38,639 nt of DNA from IMG/VR virus record IMGVR_UViG_3300028233_000495, positions 1 to 38,639 of that record. The stretch is one strand, 5' to 3'. Positions 1 to 6,935 of the stretch are shown here, one piece after another. The DNA comes from a virus. The stretch's first letter is position 1; each line of letters opens with the position of its first letter. Position numbers and translations under genes: made by a program. The notes under the pieces were generated by a model. The model did no database searches. It was not told the DNA's origin and was given only the letters and a program-made list of their open reading frames with translations.

Positions 1-1
1 A

Positions 2-358
2 TGGTGTAGACCGAGTTGGAATAACCCTGTTGATACAGCAATTATACCTGAATTGTTACAACATATGATGGAAAACTGTAATTATAAGAAGCCAAGACCG
101 GTTTATTATATTAAGCAAGTGCTAGAAATGCTAGAAGGTACATTTGCTTTATCAATTATTGATTGTGACACAAACGAAGTATATTTAGCTAGAAATGGCT
201 CCATCTTACATTATAATAGTAAGGGGGACTATTCAACTATGCCTGGTAAAGGTTACAAGCTAGTACCTGAAGGAACTATTCTAAGGTTAAATGCTGAAAC
301 TAAGAGGTTTAATAAGGTAGGAAGCTTTGAAGTTAAGTCACCATTTTTATTCATATGA
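2..358 (+). CDS. Class II glutamine amidotransferase domain protein (5' truncated by window edge)
   Basis: The reading frame is open from the first base, so this is the C-terminal part of a longer gene. The TTG at 53 is not a convincing start. The visible 118 residues match the second half of a class II (Ntn-type) glutamine amidotransferase domain as in GlmS/AsnB relatives: a VDTAIIPELL segment (the usual D-[TS]-x-hydrophobic region) and then LEGTFALSIIDCDTNEVYLA with ARNGS, the family's conserved core strand region. The catalytic N-terminal Cys would lie upstream of the window. The protein ends after this domain, so no synthetase or isomerase domain follows. By family knowledge it would release ammonia from glutamine for a partner enzyme; that partner is not visible. 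Its stop overlaps the glycosyltransferase start by ATGA, so the two are probably translated together, suggesting sugar or surface modification. The domain assignment is fairly secure, the substrate is not. Confidence 0.75.
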   Translation, partial: WCRPSWNNPVDTAIIPELLQHMMENCNYKKPRPVYYIKQVLEMLEGTFALSIIDCDTNEVYLARNGSILHYNSKGDYSTMPGKGYKLVPEGTILRLNAETKRFNKVGSFEVKSPFLFI

Positions 359-1020
359 AGGTATTTTATTTTTCACTAACAAAAGGTAAGAAGAAGAACT
401 GTTTACTCTATAAATCAGGTAGGTATGTAGACGGTGTAGAGATTTACTTTAAAGAACGTAATAGGTTATCTATTGCAAAGGCTTATAACAAGGCAATCGA
501 CTTCTGTAAAAAAGAAGGTGTTGACTATCTTGTGTTATGTCATGATGATGTTATATTAGAGAATGTTACTGAAGCAAAACTATTAGAAAACTTTGATCAG
601 TTTGATATATTTGGTGTAGCAGGTGCAACACAGTGTAAGCTAGAAAAACCAGCACTATGGCATCTAATGGGTGGTGGTTTTGGAAGTGGTAACTTACACG
701 GTGCTGTATCTCATTTAAATGGTAATGCAAAAGGCATGACTGCTTTCGGACCATACCCGCAACAGGTAGTTATGATTGATGGTGTGTTTATGGCTATCAA
801 AAAAGAAGTGTTTGAAAAAGTGCGATTTGATGAAAAGTGCCCTGCTAAATTTCATTTTTACGATATTGACTATAGCATGGCAGCTCATAAAGCTGGGTTT
901 AAAGTAGGTGTTAGTGATATTCTCATAACACATGCATCACCTGGACTTAGAGAGTTTACACCTGAATTTGAAAAGGGTCAAGAGTGGTTTTTAAACAAAT
1001 ATAAAGCAACTGACCAATAA
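355..1020 (+). CDS. Small glycosyltransferase, GT-A type
   Basis: 221-residue protein resembling the short GT-A glycosyltransferases of the StrF-like Glyco_tranf_2_5 type. After an N-terminal strand and a helix rich in Asn/Ala (AKAYNKAIDF), the strand LVLCHDDV (residues about 59-66) carries the acidic metal/nucleotide-sugar binding site with His preceding Asp-Asp. Further on, MIDGVFMAIKKEVF and FHFYDIDYSMAAHKAGFKV match the acceptor-side DG...FYDxDxxxR-like region that closes such domains. There is no signal peptide or membrane segment. The start ATG overlaps the stop of the amidotransferase gene (ATGA), arguing for a two-gene unit. Inference: it glycosylates a host surface, a virion protein or DNA; the sequence does not say which. 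Phage GTs of this class are common in marine T4-like viruses. Confidence 0.8.
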   Translation: MKVFYFSLTKGKKKNCLLYKSGRYVDGVEIYFKERNRLSIAKAYNKAIDFCKKEGVDYLVLCHDDVILENVTEAKLLENFDQFDIFGVAGATQCKLEKPALWHLMGGGFGSGNLHGAVSHLNGNAKGMTAFGPYPQQVVMIDGVFMAIKKEVFEKVRFDEKCPAKFHFYDIDYSMAAHKAGFKVGVSDILITHASPGLREFTPEFEKGQEWFLNKYKATDQ

Positions 1021-1023
1021 ATA
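1016..1023 (+). promoter_or_regulatory. T4-type late promoter box AATAAATA
   Basis: AATAAATA overlaps the stop codon of the glycosyltransferase gene and ends 5 bases before the ATG at 1029. It lies inside the imperfect dyad CCAAT-AAAT-ATTGG (1014-1027). The box and spacing are the same as at many virion genes in this window. Confidence 0.6.
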
Positions 1024-1028
1024 TTGGT

Positions 1029-1355
1029 ATGGTTGATGATGATTTAAGAAGACAAATAAAAGAGCTTGAAAAAAAGACTGGTATAAAGTTACCAGAGTGT
1101 AATAGTCACTGTGGTGTTAATAAGTTTACACCTAGGTGGTTGAGAAAAATACTTAGCGCTCGGTTTAATCTTAGTTGTATTATTCATGATATTCACCATG
1201 GTTCAAAAATTATTAGCTATAGGGAGGCAGACATAATATTTTTGAGTAATATGAAGAAGCAAGCTGGATCTAGTTTATATTGGAATATAAACGCCTATAT
1301 ATATTACACAGCTGTTAGTCTGTATACTGTATACAAACAAAAACGAGACTATTAG
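1029..1355 (+). CDS. Small HD-x2-H protein, possibly phospholipase A2-like/DUF1353-like
   Basis: 108-residue protein. Its core has a Cys followed by His-Asp-Ile-His-His (C50, H53, D54, H56, H57), then a short loop and an acidic helix READIIFLSNM, then hydrophobic stretches near the C terminus (WNINAYIYYTAVSLYTVY) that could touch a membrane. The order Cys-x2-His-Asp-x-x-[HY], a short loop, then [RK]-x-x-A-Asp is the pattern seen in small phage proteins of the DUF1353/bacterial phospholipase A2-like group, where the His-Asp pair is catalytic. That is my inference from pattern only; an identity as an unrelated metal-binding protein is possible. An AATAAATA box 5 bases upstream of the ATG suggests it can be transcribed late, independently of the glycosyltransferase upstream. 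No Shine-Dalgarno sequence is present. Confidence 0.55.
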   Translation: MVDDDLRRQIKELEKKTGIKLPECNSHCGVNKFTPRWLRKILSARFNLSCIIHDIHHGSKIISYREADIIFLSNMKKQAGSSLYWNINAYIYYTAVSLYTVYKQKRDY

Positions 1356-1410
1356 TTCTTTTGTAACATAATTTAGTTGAATATGAGCTGATACATATTA
1401 CACTATATAT
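1356..1410. other. Intergenic gap upstream of the helicase gene
   Basis: A 55-base AT-rich gap, long for this compact genome, between the HD-x2-H gene and the GTG start of the helicase. It contains TATATA immediately before the GTG but no TAAATA late box and no clear -35/-10 pair. It may hold an early or middle promoter that I cannot define. Confidence 0.3.
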
Positions 1411-2718
1411 GTGAGCTTAATTAATCTAGACGAGTATGAAAATATACTAATATATAAGGCCCTTACTGATAGTGGTTATTTAGCAGCTATAGCTGATAGT
1501 GTTAAGCCAGAGTACTTTAAGAGTAAGGCCATTGCGAGCGTCTTTGATATTATTAAGGACTTCTCTGAGAAGAGAAATAAGTTACCTACTATAACCGAAA
1601 TAAAGACTTACCTTGTTACTGATGATCAGAAAAGCTCATTTAAGGAGTTAGTTCAGTCATTTAATAATATAGATAAGAATCTAGATAAAGATGAGTTATA
1701 TGATAACACAGAAAGGTTTCTTAAAGAGAAGGCTGTATATCATACTATGCTAAATGTAGCTGAAGATGTTTCAAAGGGTGAAGTTGATACATCTGATGTA
1801 CTGCAGAAGTTTGAGGAGTCTTGTAATATAAGTCTAGTAACTGATTTAGGTTATAACATGTATGATGAGATTGACTTACTTATTGATGACCTAAATTCAG
1901 AGCAGAGATTTATACCCTCAAAGTGGGAGTGGTTAGATGAACATCTCGGTGGTGGTTTCTTAGAGAATGGTAAGTCTTTGTATGTTTTTGCTGGTGAAAC
2001 AAATATCGGTAAGTCTATATTTCTAGGTAATATCGCTCATAATATTGCTAGTCAAGGTAAAAATGTGTTACTTGTAACGTTAGAGATGGCTGAACTGCTA
2101 TATGCTCAGCGTATTTGTTCGAATGTTACTAAAATACCTATGAAGGAGTTACGTCATAATGGTCCTACTATTAAGCATACGATTAATCAGGAGAAGGGTA
2201 AGATGTTTATTAAAGAGTTTCCACCATCAACTATTACACCTAATCAACTTAAAGGATATATAAAGAAGTTTGAGGATAAAGGAATTAAATTAGATGCTAT
2301 TGTAATTGACTATCTTAACTTATTAAACTCATCTGTAGGTAGTAATTCATATGAACGTATTAAGCATGTAACTGAGCAAGTACGTGCTATGTCATATGTA
2401 TTTGAGTGTCCTATTATATCAGCTACTCAGTTAAATCGATCTGGATTTGATCAAGATAACCCCGAGCTAGCTACTATATCGGAATCTATAGGCCTGGCTG
2501 CAACTGCTGACTGCATTGTGTCTATTTATCAGAATGAGGAGGATCGTGAGATGGAGATTATTAGATTGGGTATGATGAAGAACAGGTACGGTGCTAGAGG
2601 TATGACTCAAGCTATGAGAATCGATTATCCTACACTATCCATTGAGCAGGCTGATGATGTTGACCTTGAAGATGATGATGATGATACACTTAATGCGTTA
2701 GCAGGCCTTGCAAGATAG
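1411..2718 (+). CDS. 41: Replicative DNA helicase, T4 gp41/DnaB family
   Basis: 435 residues, against about 475 for T4 gp41. The N-terminal helical domain (1-150) is followed by a RecA-type motor. Walker A is GETNIGKS at 195-202, Walker B is AIVIDYLNLL with the catalytic-loop Asp at about 300, and the late sensor region is ISATQLNRSGFD, then a segment ending IGLAATADCIVSIY. The C terminus is a run of acidic residues (LEDDDDD) encoded by GAT repeats, then a short tail. By family knowledge it forms a hexamer on the lagging strand, unwinds DNA 5'-3' and couples to the gp61-type primase; both its loader (gp59-like, 3901) and primase (8312) are encoded here. The start is GTG, confirmed by the good N-terminal MSLINLDEYENILIYKAL and no closer ATG. 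No Shine-Dalgarno sequence is visible. Confidence 0.95.
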   Translation: MSLINLDEYENILIYKALTDSGYLAAIADSVKPEYFKSKAIASVFDIIKDFSEKRNKLPTITEIKTYLVTDDQKSSFKELVQSFNNIDKNLDKDELYDNTERFLKEKAVYHTMLNVAEDVSKGEVDTSDVLQKFEESCNISLVTDLGYNMYDEIDLLIDDLNSEQRFIPSKWEWLDEHLGGGFLENGKSLYVFAGETNIGKSIFLGNIAHNIASQGKNVLLVTLEMAELLYAQRICSNVTKIPMKELRHNGPTIKHTINQEKGKMFIKEFPPSTITPNQLKGYIKKFEDKGIKLDAIVIDYLNLLNSSVGSNSYERIKHVTEQVRAMSYVFECPIISATQLNRSGFDQDNPELATISESIGLAATADCIVSIYQNEEDREMEIIRLGMMKNRYGARGMTQAMRIDYPTLSIEQADDVDLEDDDDDTLNALAGLAR

Positions 2719-2727
2719 TAAAGGTGG

Positions 2728-2735
2728 TATAAATA
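2728..2735 (+). promoter_or_regulatory. T4-type late promoter box TATAAATA
   Basis: An exact TATAAATA lies in the 23-base gap between helicase and DHH genes, ending 6 bases before the GTG at 2742. It is the only perfect late box in the replication module and has the same spacing as those before virion genes. An AAGGTGG stretch lies just upstream (2721-2727), which would not be in a transcript begun from this box. Confidence 0.65.
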
Positions 2736-2741
2736 TAATGA

Positions 2742-3611
2742 GTGAATATATTAGTCTTTACAGATAACGATCTTGATGGTGCAGGTTCTGCACTGTTTAT
2801 AAAATGGTTATATAATACTAAGATCGTAGACTTTATTGTTATAGAGACGAGTGAGTTAAGTTTTACTAATGAGATTAATAATAGAAAGCATACACTTGAC
2901 CATTTTGATAAGGTTTTTGTTCTTGATTTAGATCTATCACCTGAGCAAATAGAAGTTGTAGATAGGTCAAATTTTGTTATTGTAGATCATCATATACCAC
3001 ACTCAAAGAAAGTGACGCAATATAAAAATGCTAAAGCTATAATTGAACCGTATACTTCATGTATTAAGCTTCTTAAAGATAAATTTAGTAGTGTTATAAA
3101 GCTAACATCACAACAAGACGAGTTGATAAAATACATAGATGATTATGATAGCTACAAGCTTCAATATAGTGACTCTCTCAAATTAAACGCAATTCATAAA
3201 ACATACAATAAGCCAAAGGTTGATAAGTTTATTGAAGCTTTCTACGGTGGGTTTAGATCATATACCCCACATGAGAAAAACGGTATAAAGCTTTTTATAA
3301 AGAAATTTAGAGACCAGCTTCAAGGTCCGATCTATATGGGTACAATTAAAGACTATAAGGTTGTATCTATATTTGCTGATTATGCAGTTAGTGAAGTAGC
3401 TCATTTTATAATTTCTAGAAAGAAAGCTGATATTGGAATTGTCATAAATTTAGATGCAAAAGTTGTATCGTTTAGACGTTCAAAAGAATGTGAAGCTGAT
3501 GTTAGTGTATTAGCTAAGGCGTTCTGTGCAGGTGGTGGATCACCAGCAATCGCTGGTGGTAAGCTAACGGATGAATTTGCTAATCTAACTAAAAACTTTT
3601 TACCATGTTAA
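2742..3611 (+). CDS. DHH-family phosphoesterase (RecJ/nanoRNase-like)
   Basis: 289 residues with the DHH phosphoesterase motifs in order. Motif I is TDNDLDGAGSA (D8, D10, D12), motif II is VLDLDL (D62, D64), motif III is IVDHH (D82-H84), and motif IV lies in the IDDYDSY segment near residue 130. The C terminus carries GGGSPAIAGGKL, the glycine loop of a DHHA1-like substrate domain with Ser at the usual His position. Members use two metal ions to degrade single-stranded DNA (RecJ) or very short oligonucleotides (NrnA-type); I cannot choose between them. The reference T4 genome has no such gene in this place, so it may substitute for or add to 5' resection or nucleotide salvage. The GTG start follows an in-frame stop directly. 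An out-of-frame ATG at 2738 opens only 9 codons. A TATAAATA box lies 6 bases upstream. Confidence 0.88.
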   Translation: MNILVFTDNDLDGAGSALFIKWLYNTKIVDFIVIETSELSFTNEINNRKHTLDHFDKVFVLDLDLSPEQIEVVDRSNFVIVDHHIPHSKKVTQYKNAKAIIEPYTSCIKLLKDKFSSVIKLTSQQDELIKYIDDYDSYKLQYSDSLKLNAIHKTYNKPKVDKFIEAFYGGFRSYTPHEKNGIKLFIKKFRDQLQGPIYMGTIKDYKVVSIFADYAVSEVAHFIISRKKADIGIVINLDAKVVSFRRSKECEADVSVLAKAFCAGGGSPAIAGGKLTDEFANLTKNFLPC

Positions 3612-3904
3612 ACACATCACAATCAAATAATTCACCAACAAAATCTATAATGGATGCGGAGGCTGAACATTTACTTCTTTGCTTCTGTACATATTGCACG
3701 CTTTTAAAAGGTAAAAAACTATCACTTCAAAACATATTTGTACTTGTATTAAAAGAAGAAAGGTTGAGAAGCATACTAAAAGACCTTTTATCAGTTGATA
3801 ATAACTTTGAACTAGTTAAAATATTCTTAGGGTTTGAGCCTTCTATAGCTCAGTCCAAGTACATTACAAAGTACTTGAACGCTAATAAGAATATTGATCT
3901 ATGA
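3605..3904 (+). CDS. Small unknown protein, at the position of T4 gp33
   Basis: 99-residue, mostly helical protein with two cysteines in a hydrophobic helix (LLLCFCTYCTLL, residues about 23-34) and a lysine-rich second half. I do not recognise the sequence. Position is the only clue. In T4 the late-transcription coactivator gene 33 lies directly before 59, followed by 32, and this gene occupies that slot with a similar length (T4 gp33 is 112 residues). gp33 carries a C-terminal clamp-binding tail with hydrophobics (LDFLL in T4); the tail here ends in NKNIDL, which is only weakly similar. It overlaps the DHH stop by 7 bases and its own stop overlaps the gp59 start by ATGA, so it is translated as part of the loader/SSB unit. 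Confidence 0.7.
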   Translation: MLNTSQSNNSPTKSIMDAEAEHLLLCFCTYCTLLKGKKLSLQNIFVLVLKEERLRSILKDLLSVDNNFELVKIFLGFEPSIAQSKYITKYLNANKNIDL

Positions 3905-4554
3905 TTTCAAAAAAAGAAGAGCAGATATACAACAGTCACTTATATACATCTAGAAGTGTAAAAAATAAACCTACTCGATTTAGGAACAACTTCGATAACC
4001 TAGCTGAAAAGGATATAGTATGCTTAAAGAAACTTTCATCCTTCTTTCACAGGTATAAACATATTAACCTACAGGATTGGTTTATATCACCATATAAAGT
4101 ATATAGTGATAGTGAGTATTTTGACTTACACTTCTTTACGACAAGAAAGGCTCTTAAGTGTTATTCAATGTATATGAAGAAAAAGGAGACACAGGATCCA
4201 GATAGTGACTCTTCAATATCTAAAATAAAGGAGTGCCTTTCTTTTATATATCAGCATTGTAAGGCTAATAACTTAACACTAGAGGAGTATATTAAGAGTA
4301 TGGATAGCAATCTTCCACAAATACTTACACATTTAAAACAGCATAAGATTAACTTTTATACGTTGCATTTACTGGAGGTTGATGCTATAATAAAATCTGT
4401 TGAGACACCTATTCTTAATTTTATTATTAGCGACTTCTGGAACCTATACACAAAGACAAGAACTAAGTTTACAGGCTCTAGTATACTAAAACATAAAGCA
4501 AGAAAAGGGAAGCAAATTATTAAAACTAAACTAGTTGAAAACAAACAAAAATAA
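3901..4554 (+). CDS. 59: Helicase loader, T4 gp59 family
   Basis: 217 residues, the length of T4 gp59. It is all-helical and strongly basic at the C terminus (KHKARKGKQIIKTK). The segment LQDWFISPYKVY followed by YFDLHFFTTRKALKCYSMY (residues about 57-92) is the family's most conserved stretch as I know it from T4-like phages. By family knowledge it binds fork DNA and gp32-coated single strands, displaces SSB and loads the gp41 helicase. Gene order supports this: it sits directly upstream of gp32 and downstream of the helicase. It starts by an ATGA overlap with the preceding gene. No Shine-Dalgarno sequence is visible. Confidence 0.88.
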   Translation: MISKKEEQIYNSHLYTSRSVKNKPTRFRNNFDNLAEKDIVCLKKLSSFFHRYKHINLQDWFISPYKVYSDSEYFDLHFFTTRKALKCYSMYMKKKETQDPDSDSSISKIKECLSFIYQHCKANNLTLEEYIKSMDSNLPQILTHLKQHKINFYTLHLLEVDAIIKSVETPILNFIISDFWNLYTKTRTKFTGSSILKHKARKGKQIIKTKLVENKQK

Positions 4555-4568
4555 ATTAAAATTAAATC

Positions 4569-5420
4569 ATGAGTACATTCAATACATCGATGTTCGAGTC
4601 CATTAAAGGGGCACTTGCAGAAAGCAAAACAAATCAAAATAACTATACCGAAATTATTCAGTGCCGACCGGGTAATACCTATACAGTTAGGTTACTACCT
4701 TATGCTAAGTCACCTAAAGATACTTTCTTCCATTATTATAACCACGGCTGGGTATCGTTTGCTACCGGTCAATATGTTCAAGCACTATCACCACAAACCT
4801 TTGGTGAGCGTGACCCAATTGCAGAAGCTCGTTATAAAGACTCACGAATGGGTACAGATGAAGAGAAAGAGAAGTCACAAGCTATTAGACGTATGGAGAA
4901 GTGGCTTGTTAATGTTTATGTAGTAGATGATCCTACTAACCCAGATAATAATGGTAAGGTAAAGCTTTTACGTTACGGTAAGCAACTACATAAGATCATT
5001 ACTGAGGCAATTGAGGGTGAAGACGCAGAGGAGTTCGGCGCTCGGGTATTTGATCTAGGAGCTGATGGTGTTAACTTTAAGGTGAAGGTTGAGCAGCAAG
5101 GTGATTACCCGACTTACGTATCATCTAGATTTACTACCGCTGGAAAGATTGACTTGTCAGCTGAAGAGCAGGAGAAAGTATACGGTGATGTATATGACCT
5201 TAAAGAGGTATTTCCTATTAAGTCTGCAGACGATCTTAAGCAGATGCTTGACGAACATTATTATTGTAAAGATGGTTCAGAGGAAGAGGCTGCTACGGTA
5301 GCATCAGTTGCTCCTGTAGTACCTACATCTACACCGCAAGTTGAATCAGTACCTACTGTGAACGAAACATCATCAAGTTCAGTAGATGATGAAATTGACG
5401 ACCTACTTAAAGATCTGTAA
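4569..5420 (+). CDS. 32: Single-stranded DNA-binding protein, T4 gp32 family, lacking the zinc cysteines
   Basis: 283 residues (T4 gp32: 301). The DNA-binding core is recognisable from YTVRLLPYAK (about 38-46), FFHYYNHGW (53-61), WLVNVYVVDDPTNPDNNGKV, LLRYGKQLHKII and NFKVKVEQQGDYPTY. The Ser-rich linker and the acidic tail DDEIDDLLKDL reproduce the T4 tail that recruits replisome partners. Oddity: T4 gp32 holds a zinc through His64, Cys77, Cys87 and Cys90. Here the His is kept (H59) but the cysteine positions read LSPQTFGERDPIAEA, with no Cys. The protein has only two cysteines (C32 and one near the C terminus), so it cannot form the T4 zinc site. It covers exposed single strands and its neighbours are its known partners. 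Start ATG follows a 14-base gap. Confidence 0.93.
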   Translation: MSTFNTSMFESIKGALAESKTNQNNYTEIIQCRPGNTYTVRLLPYAKSPKDTFFHYYNHGWVSFATGQYVQALSPQTFGERDPIAEARYKDSRMGTDEEKEKSQAIRRMEKWLVNVYVVDDPTNPDNNGKVKLLRYGKQLHKIITEAIEGEDAEEFGARVFDLGADGVNFKVKVEQQGDYPTYVSSRFTTAGKIDLSAEEQEKVYGDVYDLKEVFPIKSADDLKQMLDEHYYCKDGSEEEAATVASVAPVVPTSTPQVESVPTVNETSSSSVDDEIDDLLKDL

Positions 5421-5423
5421 AAT

Positions 5424-5915
5424 ATGAAACCAGAAGAAAGAAATACCCTTCTGAAGTTTATGGGGCAGGTTTATGGAGAGACTAAACAGCAAGATCAAAT
5501 GCTTGTAGGTCAATCCACAAACCTGCAACCCAAGTCTGATGAAGTAAAAAAACAGTTTGAACAAGTGCTTAGATCAACCTCAACACCAGCTTCACATCAA
5601 CCACAGCAAGCACCACCGTCTTCAGAACCAGTGCAACCATTACCAGTGCAAGCTAATGTTGTAACACCAGAACAAGCTGCAGCTGAATTAGCACAAGCTC
5701 AACAAGAGCAAGTTATTGTTCCGGGGCCTGTACAAACATCTGTCGAGCAGCTTAATGACCCTAATCAAATGGAGTTTGATCTTAGTGAGCCTAGTAAGGT
5801 TGATAAAATTATTGAACTGCTTGAGAATCAAAATAAAATATTAGTTGAAATTAGAGATAGTAGTATAAAATCAAAGTATAATGCCAAGAGAGCTAAAAAT
5901 AAAAAACCGCAGTGA
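5424..5915 (+). CDS. Pro/Gln-rich protein of unknown function between gp32 and gp45
   Basis: 163 residues that I do not recognise. An N-terminal helix (LLKFMGQVYGET) is followed by a long low-complexity linker rich in Pro, Gln, Ser and Ala (about 45-105), a short acidic stretch (NQMEFDLSEPSKV), a predicted helix KIIELLENQNKILVEIRDSS that looks like a short coiled coil, and a basic tail (KYNAKRAKNKKPQ). The design, two small ordered ends joined by a flexible tether, suggests a linker or adaptor. The segment QMEFDL resembles the loose Q-x-x-hydrophobic clamp-binding type, but that is a weak hint. The gene starts 3 bases after gp32 and overlaps the clamp gene by 35 bases, so its expression is tied to both. 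Confidence 0.75.
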   Translation: MKPEERNTLLKFMGQVYGETKQQDQMLVGQSTNLQPKSDEVKKQFEQVLRSTSTPASHQPQQAPPSSEPVQPLPVQANVVTPEQAAAELAQAQQEQVIVPGPVQTSVEQLNDPNQMEFDLSEPSKVDKIIELLENQNKILVEIRDSSIKSKYNAKRAKNKKPQ

Positions 5916-6600
5916 ATTTCTAAGATATTTGGATTCTGTTTCAAGAATAAACGATAGCGCTATTTTTGAAATAACTCCAAGTGGTATGAGCTGTTTGGTT
6001 TCGTCTATTGATAATACACTTGTATTGTTATCTGAGTTTAAGTCGGACTTTGATATAACTACTACTATTAATGTACCAGATATTAAGAAGTTTCAAAGAG
6101 TAATTGATACACTACATGATGATGAGGTGATACTTACTATCAACTCTAATAATCTTGAGTATCGAGGTAGTGACGTTAAGTTTAAATATCACTTATTTGA
6201 AGAAGGCTTTTTAACTAAACCTGGACTTAACGTAGATAAAATTAGAAGCTTTAAGTTTGATGTTAACTTCGAGTTTAATAGAGAAATCGTACAATCGCTT
6301 CTAAAAGGTAGTACGTTTGCCTCTGAGACTAATAAAGTATATTTCTACACAGAAGATGGCTCAGTAAAAGCTGATCTTACAGATAAGTCTAGACATAACA
6401 CAGATAATTATTCTATAACTGTAGGTAGTAGTGATACTGAGCTAAAGTCCACTCCTGTTAACTTTGATAATATTAGATTACTCTCTGCAGTAAGTAGCGA
6501 GTATAAATGTAATATTAATACAGAATATGGTGTTGTTGTTATTGATAATGATACAGACTGTATTAAATTAAAGTATATAATTTCTTCCTTAACGCAATGA
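5881..6600 (+). CDS. 45: Sliding clamp (DNA polymerase processivity factor), T4 gp45 family
   Basis: 239 residues, close to T4 gp45 (228). Two PCNA-like halves are visible. The first is FLRYLDSVSRINDSAIFEI..GMSCLVSSIDNTLVLLSEF, the typical strand where clamps report residue-specific contacts, then FKYHLFEEGF. The second begins FNREIVQSLLKGSTFASETNKVYFY and ends YGVVVIDNDTDCIKLKYIISS. By family knowledge it forms a trimeric ring that tethers the DNA polymerase and, in T4, also activates late promoters through gp33 and gp55, which links it to the many TAAATA boxes in this window. Its ATG lies 35 bases inside the upstream gene and its stop overlaps the next start by ATGA. Clamp-loader genes (44/62) do not follow directly as they do in T4. 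Confidence 0.9.
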   Translation: MPRELKIKNRSEFLRYLDSVSRINDSAIFEITPSGMSCLVSSIDNTLVLLSEFKSDFDITTTINVPDIKKFQRVIDTLHDDEVILTINSNNLEYRGSDVKFKYHLFEEGFLTKPGLNVDKIRSFKFDVNFEFNREIVQSLLKGSTFASETNKVYFYTEDGSVKADLTDKSRHNTDNYSITVGSSDTELKSTPVNFDNIRLLSAVSSEYKCNINTEYGVVVIDNDTDCIKLKYIISSLTQ

Positions 6601-6935
6601 TTAATAGACATACAAAAAACAAACTAAAGACAGCCGGTTATTTTATCAAAAGATTACGTGATAGTAACTTCGAAACAGTAAGAGTGTTTAATAATTATAG
6701 TGCGGCAGATCCGAGAAAGTGGTCAATTTTAGTCGATCCCGGTAACTCGTCTGTGTTTATTACGTGCTTTGAAAATAAGCCATTTAAGGGTGAGTATTTA
6801 TTTGAATTTGATGACGGTAATCAATACTTCAAAAAAGGCTATAGCCTCAAAACAGACTCTATTGAGGTAGTAGTTAGAAAGTTGCTTGATTGTGGTGTAT
6901 CTACCCGAGTAGATATAAATAAAGGTGATGAGTAA
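6597..6935 (+). CDS. Conserved-looking small phage protein, function unknown
   Basis: 112 residues. I recall similar hypothetical proteins in marine T4-like phages (a KRLRDSNFETVRVFNNYS-like start, then ADPRKWSILVDPGNSSVF and FEFDDGNQYF), but know no function. The predicted fold is mixed alpha/beta: an N-terminal basic helix, four or five strands, and a C-terminal helix (IEVVVRKLLDCGV). There is no membrane segment and no nucleic-acid motif I can name. It is not T4 RegA, which occupies the nearby position in T4, by sequence. Start overlaps the clamp stop by ATGA, so it belongs to the replication operon. Confidence 0.8.
   Translation: MINRHTKNKLKTAGYFIKRLRDSNFETVRVFNNYSAADPRKWSILVDPGNSSVFITCFENKPFKGEYLFEFDDGNQYFKKGYSLKTDSIEVVVRKLLDCGVSTRVDINKGDE

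Noticed and set aside
2738-2767. ATG at 2738 as the start of the DHH gene
   Set aside because: The frame ends after nine codons. The GTG at 2742 gives the conserved first strand NILVFTDNDLDG.
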